Positions 11,763-22,545 of a DNA stretch of 64,000 nt are shown here, one piece after another (the first letter of the stretch is position 1; every line of letters starts with the position of its first letter). This DNA is from Hevea brasiliensis (lineage: Eukaryota; Streptophyta; Magnoliopsida; Malpighiales; Euphorbiaceae), in assembly GCF_030052815.1 (NCBI RefSeq), contig NC_079510.1, forward strand, positions 43,069,225 through 43,133,224, read 5' to 3'. The notes beneath the pieces are model-generated. The model was given only the letters and a program-made list of their open reading frames with translations, did no database searches and was not told the DNA's origin. Both the position numbers and the translations under genes were made by a program.

Positions 11763-13592
11763 CTAAACTACATGTTGTTCATTTTCTCTCTCACCTTCAG
11801 CCTCCTCTTTGCTATCCTCACCTTCGTCCTCGGGAGCCAGGTTGGCCATCCAGGAGAAGTCTTCCTCGGGATAACGCTTCTTCAGCTCGGCCAGGAGATC
11901 TCTGTGAGCATTCACATAAGCGCCGGCCACTCCAGTCACCATTTCTTCTTATTTCACCTTGAGCTCCTCAGCAAGATGAGCGAGTTGAGCAACTTCATTA
12001 GCTCGGAGTGCCTGAACTTCCTCGAGAACACGATCTCGCTCGGCCAGAACATGAGCTTGCTCAGCCAGCTTGTCCTCATAGAACTTCATTCGTCCCTCAA
12101 TTTGAGATATGTAGTCCTGAGTGGACGAAAGTTGGGATCGGAGAGAAGACACTTCATGACCCATCTTCTCGACCTCCATACCCAGGCGGTGAGCCTTCTC
12201 CCGGACAATGTGCTGGTTCACCAAGCACTCCACGTTCAAGCTCATAGACCGGGTCAGGATGTCATCAAGGTTGTCTGAGGACAGCCTGTCCCGATCTTTC
12301 CGAAGACAGATGGAAGCCCCCAAGACCTTCGCCAAGCCTGGATTTTCCCGAACAGTCCGATTCTTCTCCAGAGAATGGATTAGAACTTGAGCGCCGCGGG
12401 AAAGAGGCCTCACAGTAGTTTGGGAAGGGGTCCCTTCCGCACTTGGAGCGACCGGCGGAGGTGGAGGTGGCTCTTCTTGGTGAGGAGGAGTTCGGACCAC
12501 TTCTATGATCGGCGGTCCGGAAGGTTGAGACGAGCTTTCCTGTATTTAGGTGTTTGAAGCAGCTCGGAGCGCTTCATCTCCCGTACCTTCCGGGAGATCT
12601 CTCTCTTTCGCTTCCGGCTCTACTTAGAGGCTTCGCCGCTTGCCATACCTGCACAAAGAAGAGGTCAGTGAGATCGCTAAGGTCCAAAGATCTGAGATAT
12701 AAAAAATACCGATGCCGAGATCAGAGAGCTGAAGCCTGCAATCTTGACCGGTGACCAGCTGCATAGTCCAATGGTGTAGCTCGGCCGTCACAGCATCCAA
12801 ACAAGAGAACTTCTCTCTGGACGCCTGTTCCTTCAACTCCATCACCATTGCACCCTCTTCCCTATTTAGGGCGATGTGCTTCGCAAGCAAAGGACCTTCA
12901 TGCAGCCAGCTGCGGGGGAAGCCCTCAAAACTGTTCGGAGTTTTGCTCCTCAGGATAAAGAAGCTGTTCTTCCAATTCTTCAGGGAGGAAGGTAGATCGG
13001 TAAAAAGCCCACAATGGGGTTTCGCCTGGAAGAACCAATACTCGTCGTCCTTACGACGAGTTAGTCGGTGCAGTTCAGCGAACACCTTAGCCGTGGGTCG
13101 GAGCCCTTTAGCTCGGCATAGGCCTCGGAAAGCTACCAAGATCCGCCACGAGTTCGGGTGAACTTGACCGATGCACACTTGGTGATATTTCAAAACTTCC
13201 TTGAAGAAGTCGTCCAAAGGGAACCGCAGACCAGCCTTTAATTGTTCTTCGTAGACCACGATCATATCGTTCTCCTCGAAGAAATGATCAGCGCGAAGAT
13301 CGCCGTGACACTTAATTAATTCGTAGGAATCAGGCCGGATGTTGTACTCGTGGCTGAACGACTGCAGGTCGGTTTCTTGCAAGATTGATGGCAGCTCGTC
13401 CATGGGAAGATTTTCCCTCCCCGAAGAAGGCACATGCCTTGATGGTGCTGGTTGTCCCCGAGCTGGAACGGAGACCCTAGGAAGTTCAGGCTGCGCGCTT
13501 GGTCCGACCACCTCTACCTCATCGGACGACCACGAGAACTGAATGGAAGGGGGGGTTACTGCTCTCTGACCCTCGGCACCACTCATTTTCAA
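11763..13592 (-). pseudogene. Antisense two-exon gene inside LTR A (gypsy-type 'transposase' domain plus coiled coil)
   Basis: Exon 1 is 13592-12710 and exon 2 is 12648-11763, with a 61-bp GT-AG intron. Splicing keeps one frame from LQLSDLG into MASGEASK and on. Exon 1 holds GLRFPLDDFFKEVLKYHQV and QVHPNSWRILVAFRGLCR, which fit the 'putative gypsy type transposon' family (PF04195) common near plant gypsy elements. Exon 2 has proline-rich and basic patches (SRKRKRE), then a long charged coiled coil and a YPEEDFSW motif. A TAG right after EASK, further stops and a frame change in exon 2 show decay. The molecular role of this family is not known to me; a nuclear or structural role is a guess. 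The same gene, with the same intron, is in LTR B at 33216-35101. Confidence 0.8.
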
Positions 13593-13740
13593 AGGAAACA
13601 GAAAATTTAAACTAAAAGAAAGATCAAAACCCTTACCGGAGCTTGATCAGTGTCGGAGGAACTTGAGAAAACGAGAGAATTTGGAAGTTGTTTGCGAGAG
13701 ACTGAAAATGACATAAAGGAGCAACAGGCTAACCCCGCCC

Positions 13741-13751
13741 CTATTTATACT
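13741..13751 (-). promoter_or_regulatory. TATA box of the antisense gene in LTR A
   Basis: On the minus strand the sequence reads GAGTATAAATAGGG, about 150 bases before the start codon of the antisense gene. The equivalent site with the same surroundings is present in LTR B at 35249-35258. Confidence 0.75.
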
Positions 13752-14742
13752 CGTCCGAGCATTTAATGCTCACTATGTTCCAGGTAGTGCATCAGATAGC
13801 GGGACTCGCCAGCTGTTCTGACACGTCTAACGAATATTCCGGAGATTCCATAAAGAGATCGGTTAACTGTAGGGCGGCAGATTAAGGTGTTTTGAATTAC
13901 GGATCGGATAAGTATCATTCAAATTAAGAGTTGGATCGGATAAATACTTCAGGGATAGGAAAATAATCAACGCAATAATAATAAAACAACAGTTGTCAAA
14001 ATAAATTTTATTTCTGAAAAGATCTGATTACATCGTTTGGGCGATCTCGGGAGATTGGATTACATTAAAGGTCTAATCACATCATTTGGGCGATCTCTAG
14101 AGATCGGACTACATTAAAGGTCTGATTACATCATAAGAGCGATCTTTAAAGATTGGTAGAAGGGAGACCGGCATGAAAGATCGGAAGAGAGCGTGTCAGG
14201 AAAGATCGGAAGAGAGCGTGTCAGGAGAGATAGGAAGAGAGGAACCCGGTATGAGAGATCGAAAAAGGATCACATTGAAAAGACCGGAAAAGAGGGGAGG
14301 TCGGAAGACAAAGAGAATAAGACAGCTCCTGTCAATTATCGTCATAATCAGAGCCGAGGTAGTTAAAGCGTTGCAGGAGAAATCTCAACCGCATGCCCCA
14401 GAATCGCTCGCATTACTGACATGCGCCAGAGTACGTCAGGACAGCGCTGTACATCCTAATCTCCACCGTTGATCTTACTTGTAAGGACGAGCTCAGAGCC
14501 CTCGGATCGAAGAAGAAGACGACAAGACCGGCGCCTTTTATTCCAAGCCCTCGGATCGCCCCGGACAAGAGAATTTGGGACCGTCAGATTAGAAGAAGAA
14601 AATGACAAATATTCTGAAGGGGATCTCGGCCGTCCGTTCTGATTCTCTTTAATTCCTGTGCCTCAGATCATGTCCTTTGAAATCCTGACCCTCCATCTCC
14701 CTCAAAATAGATCCTGACCCTTCAGGGGAAGCACCCGTTTCC

Positions 14743-14750
14743 TATAAATA
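14743..14750 (+). promoter_or_regulatory. Sense TATA box of LTR A
   Basis: TATAAATACCTGCATG in a CCGTTTCC/TCTC context is shared with LTR B (36784). This would start the retrotransposon genomic RNA. Confidence 0.75.
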
Positions 14751-15224
14751 CCTGCATGAAAAACTGTACAGGGGACGAAAAAAAAGAATAGTGAATATAG
14801 CGAAAGGACTCTGAAACTTAATTCAGCTCGTTACTCTGCTATCCTTGAGCTTTCGTAAGAAAGACTTTTGAAACCTGTTTTCTGAAGTATTTTCTTGCAA
14901 AGGGATTTCTGAATACTGAAATTCTCCATTTTTAGTTCGTTCATTATCCTGTGACATTCTCACTTATTGTCTTTGTTATCTTTATTTCTACTCCCGTTGT
15001 CCAAGCTCAACTTCATTCATACTCGGCTATAATTTTGATCAGTCTGCATTTTAGTAAGGTATTCTTCATTTCAAGGCGAACCTTAGTCTTCAGGTTACAA
15101 GCCCGCGGCCCCCATTACGTTCTGTGATCCCGTAGTTAGTTCAATAGATCCGACTGCCCACAGGTGAGTGCTCATATTTTCTTTTTATTAAGTGCTCGTT
15201 CTTATTTTACGTATTTCCTTTGTT

Positions 15225-15227
<3 letters not shown>

Positions 15228-15257
<30 letters not shown>
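15228..15257. repeat. (TA)n microsatellite
   Basis: About 14 TA units in the transcribed part of LTR A. LTR B lacks it at the same place. Confidence 0.9.
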
Positions 15258-15263
<6 letters not shown>

Positions 15264-15749
15264 TCCAAGTTTATATTGAGCTAAAGAACACGAAGAAGGT
15301 CATTCTCGAGTTTACTTCTGTGTTTACCAGTCCATTCTTTTTGTTAATCTTTGTTATTCCTGAACGTAAGTCTTCTAGTCCCGAGTAGCATATAAGTGGT
15401 CGGATAAAATGTAGGTAACTGTATCTTAAGGCTCTCTTTAAAATAATGAAAGGTCTGAACAATAAGTCGAGAAAATAGTAAGGCCGAATCACTAGAATAA
15501 TGCAAAAGACAATTGAGCAAGACGTCACAAGGCAGAGTAAAACCAAACCTTAAGATAGGTAAATGGGATAGATCGGGTATCAAAAGGTACTGGTACGGCG
15601 ACCACATAGGAAGGTTGGAAAATTCGGTTTGGCATCCCCTGACTAGTTACAAGGTACCAATGAGTTAAAAGAAGCCTTATTCCGAGCCCCGGCATCTTTA
15701 AATGCCAGAACCCTTAGTTCTAGGATTTCGTGACGGGTAGCTGTAATCA

Positions 15750-16190
15750 AGTTTTGAGAGATCGGAAAAGTCCTTATCCGATTCCTATTAAAATAAAAGA
15801 GATCGAAGGAGAGTTCTTATCCGATTCTCACTTAAAATTTTAATGAATATTTAAAAAGAAGATCGGAGGAGAGTTCTTATTCGATTCTCAATCTAAAATT
15901 TTATCAAATATTTAAAAGAGATCAGAGGAGAGTTCTTATCCGATTCTCACTCAAAATTTTAACGAACATTTAAAGGAGATCGGAGGAGAGTTCTTATCTG
16001 ATTCTCGCCTAAAATTTTAATAAAAGAGATCGGAGGAGAGTTCTTATCCGATTCTCAACCTAAAAAAATTATATAAATATTTAAAGGAGATTCGGATGAG
16101 AGTTCTTATCCGATTCTCAACCTAAAATTTTTAAATATTTAAAGGAGATCGGAGGAGAGTTCTTATCCGATTCCTAAATTAAATTTTAAC
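15750..16190 (+). repeat. Tandem repeats in LTR A
   Basis: About eight diverged copies of a GAGATCGGAGGAGAGTTCTT...ATCCGATTCTC motif, spaced roughly 47-65 bases. Each copy has a short palindromic pair (ATCGGA and TCCGAT), so each could form a small hairpin in RNA. LTR B has the same array at 37920-38390. Confidence 0.85.
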
Positions 16191-16534
16191 AAATACATAA
16201 GATGATTCCCCCTGAAGTAAAATTAATACGCAACAGCAACTCACTAAGGTTGTCTCATTTACTTATGTATCTGGATAATCCGGATTAGTGAAAAATCAAA
16301 TATTCCTTTCGGTCAAGAGGATTAACATTTCCATTCAAACCCTCCTAACTATGAAGAACGTGAAGTTAAATCTGCTTACCCTCGTTGAGGGACGAGGTGG
16401 GGTGCCTAACACCTTCCCCACCCGTTTACGGACTCCGAACCTAGAATCTCTGTTTTTGAAGTGGTTTTATTTCAATTTACTTTCACAAATGGTTTTCTTT
16501 AATTTCCCTCAAAATTAAAGTGGCGACTCCTCAC

Positions 16535-18150
16535 TGATACGGTGTCCGCAAGTGCACGGGTCACAGTAGTATAGTTTTTAAAAATTGATATCGATCCCAC
16601 AGGGAATTGTGCTTAAATTGGAAATAAAAGTATAAGCAAATTAGAATGACAAAAATTAAAAGATATTAAAAATAAAATCTAAAAATTAAAATTAAGACAA
16701 AAATTAAAGATGTAAAATGAAATTTGGAATTAAAATTGGTATTTGAGGAATTAAAACTAAATCAATCAATTAACTAAAATCAATTAAACTAGATTACCCA
16801 AAAAATTAATTTGAAATATCTATTTATGAAATTGAGAGAAATTAAATCTAAATTCAATAAAAATAAAAATAAAGTGATTATAGAAATTGGATTTAAATTG
16901 GATTTAAATTTAAATTGCTATTTATGAGGTTTGGAGGATTTATATCTAATTTCAATGAAAAATAAATTGATTCTAGAGATTGGATTTTCAATATTGTTTG
17001 CATGTGGTTTTTCCCTAATTTAGCCAAACACATGAGAATTGCAATTTTGAGGGAAATCAATTCTTAAATTTTTGAAACCTTTTTCAAGCATCTCAAAATT
17101 GGTTTTCATTAAATCAAACCCTGTTTTCACGGTATTTCAAATCTAACAAAACCCAATTAATGCTCTAATTGATTTTTGGAAAGTTCCTTAATCTTCTTAG
17201 CTTATTTCTAACACCAAGAAAATAAAGTTTATTGCAAGATTATCCATCCCCAATATTCACTTTTCAGTCCATCTATTAAGGATTAAAACTTAACTTAATG
17301 AGGGCCCATTCATCAAGCAAGGAAATAAGCACACAAGCAATAAATCAAAATATAACAATCTTCATTTAAATGGCTAAATCAGTTCAAAACCACAAAACAA
17401 ATCAATATTTACAAACCCATCTCTAGAATCTCAATCAACTACTCACAAATCATTGTTTAAAGACAAACCCAAATGAAGAAATGAAGAAATAATGGAAATG
17501 TAAGCTAAAAGGGGTAGAAAAACCCAGCAAATTTGCAGCAGGATCTCTGCAGAAAAGTGCAGAAACTTGATCCTTGTCTTTGGAAGAAGATGCAGAAGAT
17601 GCTCCTCCCTTTCCCTCTTTCTATCTTTCTAAAAATGCCTCCCTTGCTCTCTTTCTATCTTTCTAAAAATGCCTCCCTTGCTCTCTATGCTCTCTATGCT
17701 CTCTATGCTCTCTATATCCCAAGAAAGTGATAAAATGGGTCTTTATATAGGCTAAGGGATTGTTCTAGAATGGGTAAAAGGGGGAAGGATCTAGAAAAAG
17801 TGAGGTAAAAAGGCTGGAGTAACTGAAATGCCACGTCAAAAATTTTCCAAGAAAACGACATAAGCCAGAGCTTGTGTCGCGGGTTGTGTCGCTCTCGGCC
17901 ATTTTTTTACTCAACTTCAAAATTTTTTGCAATTCGATTTTAATCTCCTCCAAATGGCTACTCTGATCAAAATACATCAAATTTCTCCAGATTTAACCTA
18001 CAAAACAAATAAATTCCAAAAATTAAACTAAGAAATGTGAAAATTGTAAAATTGACTAAATATATACTAATATCTAAAATAATAGCTATGAATAAGGGTA
18101 AATTATGTGCAAAAATTACTCCTAAATGATGATATAAAATGCATGCATCA
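16535..18150 (-). repeat. 3' LTR of element C
   Basis: About 97-98% identical by eye to 24588-26207. Near 17590-17710 it has a doubled 36-base unit (TCTTTCTAAAAATGCCTCCC) and a run of four CTCTCTATG units, both shared with the other LTR. Confidence 0.95.
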
Positions 18151-18166
18151 AATTCCCCCATACTCA
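18151..18166 (-). other. Polypurine tract of element C
   Basis: On the minus strand GAGTATGGGGGAATT lies directly before the 3' LTR. This is the expected priming site for plus-strand synthesis. Confidence 0.85.
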
Positions 18167-20336
18167 AACTCTTGCTTGTCCTCAAGCAAAATTTCATTAA
18201 AACTCATTTGGAAGGGAATAGAATCAGTCTTTGAAAACACAAAATTCACTAATCCAAACCACCAACTTACCTCTAGCCACCAACATTCCAAATTCCCACC
18301 AGCAAAAGCACAAAGAATGAAGCAAGCACTCTCAACTATTACAGAATAGCTAAGAATTAACCAATCAACCCAAGCAACAAATACCAACCAACTACAAGAG
18401 TCAATTGTGCCAAAACAAACCTAAATGAAATAGATAGCCAATGTGTCTCAAATAGATGGTGAGTAATGTATGGAAGATTATATTGCCAAACCCATATGCA
18501 AGCATAAAAGATCTAACTCTACTAATGTAACAAGCATTTTTCAAAGAATCATTAGGTCTTTTTTAAGGGTTGTAATGGGGTCTAATAGGGTAAAATTGTG
18601 GTTAACAAAGAAAGGGAATAAGGTAAACAAAATATGAGAATAATATTAATCATGAAACTCAAAGTGCATCCAATATTTTTTTTTTTTTTTATATCAAGAG
18701 GAAAGAAATTCACAATGAATCTCAAGTGCTATCACAATGATTATACAAAGGGACTACTTTTTATGCTTATTTTATTTTATTTTATTTTGATTTTGTATGT
18801 GTCCCTATTTCATGTCACACCCAAAATTACCTTTGGGATATTTTGGTGACCTTTTCAACTTTTGACAATTACTCTAGCACTTTTCAAGATGTTTCAATCC
18901 TCCGAGATTTTTTTTTATTTTATTTTATTATTATTATTATTTTTTTTTTTTATATCATTATCATTTTTTTATGCACTTAATTGCTAAAATACTATTCTCA
19001 TAGATAGGTGGTAGTGTTTAGGTTTAATGGCTAGGTAAATGATTTGGGTTCCAAAGAAATTAGGAGATTAAGGTTCAAGGGGGTTTGCAAGGGTTAAAAT
19101 GAAATTGAGGTAGGTTAAGGCTAAATGTGAGGTTTAAAATATGAAGGAATGCCTAAATCATATTCTTATCAAATGCAAGTTAAAAATTTCGCTTTGAAAG
19201 ATCTAAGATGCTTGTTCTAGGAATGGTGAGACGACAATGACCATTTTCTTCCTTAAAGGCTTATCCAGACACTCAAAACTCAAAATAACTAACTAGCACT
19301 GCATACCTAAATTGATATATTAATTTTCAGCTATTAAGTAAGAGAAAGAATAATGCTTAAGACTTTGTACCCAGCTGGAACTTTCATTCCACTAACCATC
19401 TAAAGGCAAGTGGATTGCTTGAATAAGTGGCTTATGGAATTCAAAGACTGGTTTAAAAATTCAAAAATTTTAAATGAGTGAATGATATGCATGAGTGTAA
19501 ATGTATAGTCAACCTAATTGCAACTAAGTATGCGTAACTAAGTATATGAGGCTATATGCAAGTGTATATATGTAGTAATGAATGTGTCACTATATGCAAA
19601 TGAAAAAGGAAAAATAATTTTTGCAAAAAATTTACCCTCTCCCCCATACTCAGAATGAACATTGTCCTCAATGTTAGAAGAGTGCATGGAATGGGATAAT
19701 GTGCAGAAAATGGGTAGATCATATGTGCATAAAGAATTATTACCCTGTTGCATAAGCGATAGCACAACTTGTGTTGACAGTGACACAAGCTGAGATGAGA
19801 ATTGTTACCTCATTGAAGTGCAGCCAATTTAATTAGATAAAATTTGGACAAATTCTTTGCACTCATTGCAAAAGAAACAAGGCAATGGAATCCATTAATT
19901 AAATCGATTAATCTCAAAAATTTGGAATAGGGAAGTTAAGCTCAAAAATATAGCCATCAAGTGTAAATCCGAAGTAGCACATAAAAGCAAGTGAGCAATG
20001 TACTAAAAATATAAAAGAAAAATGTATTTTATGAGGAACTAAAAAAAACTGAATAAGTAAATGGTTCAAGTAAAATAAAAACAACACAAGCAAAATAAGT
20101 TCAAAATATGAAGTAATTAAGCAATGAAATTAAAGACATGAAATGAATATTTTTTTTTTTATATGCTCATTTGCTTGCAATGCATTGTATCCCATCTGCA
20201 CAAGGAAATTAGAACAATGTTAAACTGAATAAGGAGTATATAAAAAAAAAACTTAAAACAAATGAAAGAAAAATTGGGAGTTATGCACAAAAATGCTAAG
20301 TTTAGGTCTTTAGCTTGACCATACTTACTCAAAATT
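18167..20336. other. Non-coding 3' region of element C
   Basis: About 2.2 kb between the integrase remnant and the 3' LTR without a credible reading frame, as is usual in Athila elements (the envelope-like gene, if ever present, is gone). It contains poly(T)/(TTTTA) runs at 18770-18960 and a second polypurine-like motif at 19628-19650. Confidence 0.7.
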
Positions 20337-20975
20337 TCATGGAGAATGAGAAAGATAGCAAGTTGCTATTTTCTCAATTGGCTCACCGGCTAAATAATGC
20401 CTCAACCTTTGTCCATTTACCTTGAAATTACCAGATTTTTCACCAAAAATTTCCACAGCACCATGAGGTAAAACTTTCACAATTTTGAATGGACCTGACC
20501 ACCTTGATTTTAATTTTCCTGGACAAAATTTTAACCTTGAATTGAATAAGAGAACCAAATCTCCTTCTTTTAAGTCCTTTTTCTTGATATGCTTATCATG
20601 CCATTTTTTAGTTCTTTCTTTATAGATCCTAGCATTTTCATAAGCATCAAGTCTCAATTCTTCTAATTCATCAAGTTGCAAAAGTCTTTTATATCCAAAG
20701 ACTTGCAAATCAAAATTGATTGCTCTAATGGCCCAATAAGCTTTGTGTTCTAATTCTACGGGCAAATGGCATGATTTCCCAAAAACTAACCTATAAGGTG
20801 TAGTTCCTATGGGGGTTTTAAATGCTGTTCTATATGCCCAAAGAGTGTCATCTAATTTAAGGGACCAATCTTTTCTGGACTTATTGACAGTTTTCTCCAA
20901 GATTTGCTTGATTTCTCTATTTGTGATTTCTACTTGGCCATTTGTTTGAGGGTGATATGGTGTGGCAATCCTATA
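20337..20975 (-). pseudogene. Integrase, carboxy-terminal remnant (element C)
   Basis: The frame starts inside the catalytic core with [20 protein letters not shown], which holds the last acidic residue (Glu) of the D,D,E triad. It continues through the carboxy domain ([49 protein letters not shown]). The zinc-binding amino domain and both catalytic Asp residues are missing upstream, where the sequence switches abruptly to gag at about 20975. The product would be inactive. Confidence 0.9.
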
Positions 20976-21951
20976 GCACTGCATTGCTCTCCCAAATTGA
21001 TGGTGTCATAATCTTCTAGCCTTCTCTTGTTGGAAAGAATCTCCTTCAAAAACTTGGCATAACTCGGCATTTGGGATAGTGCCTCAGTGAATGGCACATT
21101 GATATACAATTTTTTTAGCACTTCAAGGAACTTGCCAAATTGCTTGTCTAGTTTGTGCTTGATGAATCTTTGAGGGTAGGGAAGGGTGGGTTTGTAAGGT
21201 TCAGGTGGGATGTATGGTTTCTCTCCCTCATCTTGCTCACTTTTGCTTTCTTCTTCTTTTTCATTTTTCTTGCTCTCAACTGAATTTTCTTCTTTTGTGC
21301 TTTCTTTTTCTTCTCTCTTGTTTTCACTCTCTTGACCTACTTTCTTACCACTTCTCAAGGTCACCAACTTACATTGTTCATGAGGGTTTTGTGGTTGGCT
21401 AGGTAGTTTCCCATAGGAATTGCTTCCTGATGAGCTTGCTTGTTGCGCCAATTGAGTCTCCAACATGCGGTTGTGGACTTGTAATTGATCCATGGTTTGT
21501 CTCATGTGTTGCATTTCTTCCTCCAATTTGCTATTCATCTTGCTTTGTTCAGCAAAAAATTTCTCCATCATGTTCTCCAAGGATGGCTTCGGTTCATGGG
21601 ATGGAAGGGATTGTTGTGCTCTTGCTTGATATCCAGGTGGTGGCTGCCTTGTGGGCTGAAATTGAGGCTGAAATTGAGGCTTGTTCTGCTGCATAAACTG
21701 CTGGTTATGAGCATAATTTGAGCTTTGGCCTTGTTGAGCAAAAGTTGCTTGTGGTCTCCATGTTGAGTTGTTCATATTAGAATAAGAATTTCCCATAGGT
21801 TTTTGTTGATAACCTCCTGCATAAGCAGCTTGCTCTTGCAAATAATCATCACCATAAGAAGAATAATTAACTCCACAACTTTGAGTTCCATTTGTGAAGG
21901 CAACTTGTTGCATAGTTGTAGGAGTTGAGGTTGTTGCCTTTGCGCAAAAAT
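20972..21951 (-). repeat. Second (ectopic) copy of the gag 3' part in element C
   Basis: A 980-bp segment almost identical to 22522-23501, exactly 1,550 bases apart. Its gag frame (QPQNPHEQCKLVTLRSGKKV, ALSQMPSYAKFLKEILSNK) runs on intact through [16 protein letters not shown], then stops making sense where it meets integrase. It occupies the place where reverse transcriptase should be. Confidence 0.93.
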
Positions 21952-22545
21952 AGCCATGTTATCATCATCAATGCTCCCACCATGGACTAAGCAATTTTCA
22001 AGTGGGTCTTGTGGATAGCTTTTTCTGAAATGCTCTTGAACAATCTCATCAATAATGTCTACCCGCAAACAAGACTCAACTTCTTCATGTTTTCTTTTCA
22101 TGGCTGGATTGATGTTGAATATCATTTGATCATCTCCCACTCTAAGTGTCAATTGCTCACCCTTTACATCAATTAATGCACCAGCTGTTGCCAAAAAGGG
22201 TCTTCCCAATAAGATAGGAACTTTTGTGTCTTCTTCCATATCCAAAATGACAAAGTCCACCGGAATGTAAAATTTTCCAACCTTGATAGGCACATTTTCA
22301 AGAATGCCTTCCGGATACTTAATTGAACGGTCAGCCAATGAGAGATACATGTTTGTGGGCTTCAACTCTCCCATATTCAATTTTTCATATATTGAAAGAG
22401 GCATTAGGCTGACACTAGCTCCAAGGTCACATAAGGCATTTGCCACACAGTTATCACCAATATGACAAGGAATGGAAAACACACCCGGATCTTTGAGTTT
22501 GGGAGGTAACTTCTTCTGGATTATAGCACTGCATAGCTCACCCAA
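21947..22545 (-). pseudogene. Retroviral-type aspartic protease (element C)
   Basis: An open frame with KKLPPKLKDPGVFSIPCHIG, the active-site region ALCDLGASVSLMPLSIYEKL (DLGAS is the Athila form of D-S/T-G), and VPILLGRPFLATAGALIDV. It would cleave the Gag-Pol polyprotein. The upstream gag copy ends in a stop (after SRLED) just before this frame. Downstream, where reverse transcriptase should begin, the sequence jumps to the gag duplicate. Confidence 0.9.

Noticed and set aside
12008..13161. Plus-strand frames of 60-195 codons across the antisense gene of LTR A
   Set aside because: They are opposite-strand shadows of the conserved antisense frame; the matching frames are not kept in LTR B.
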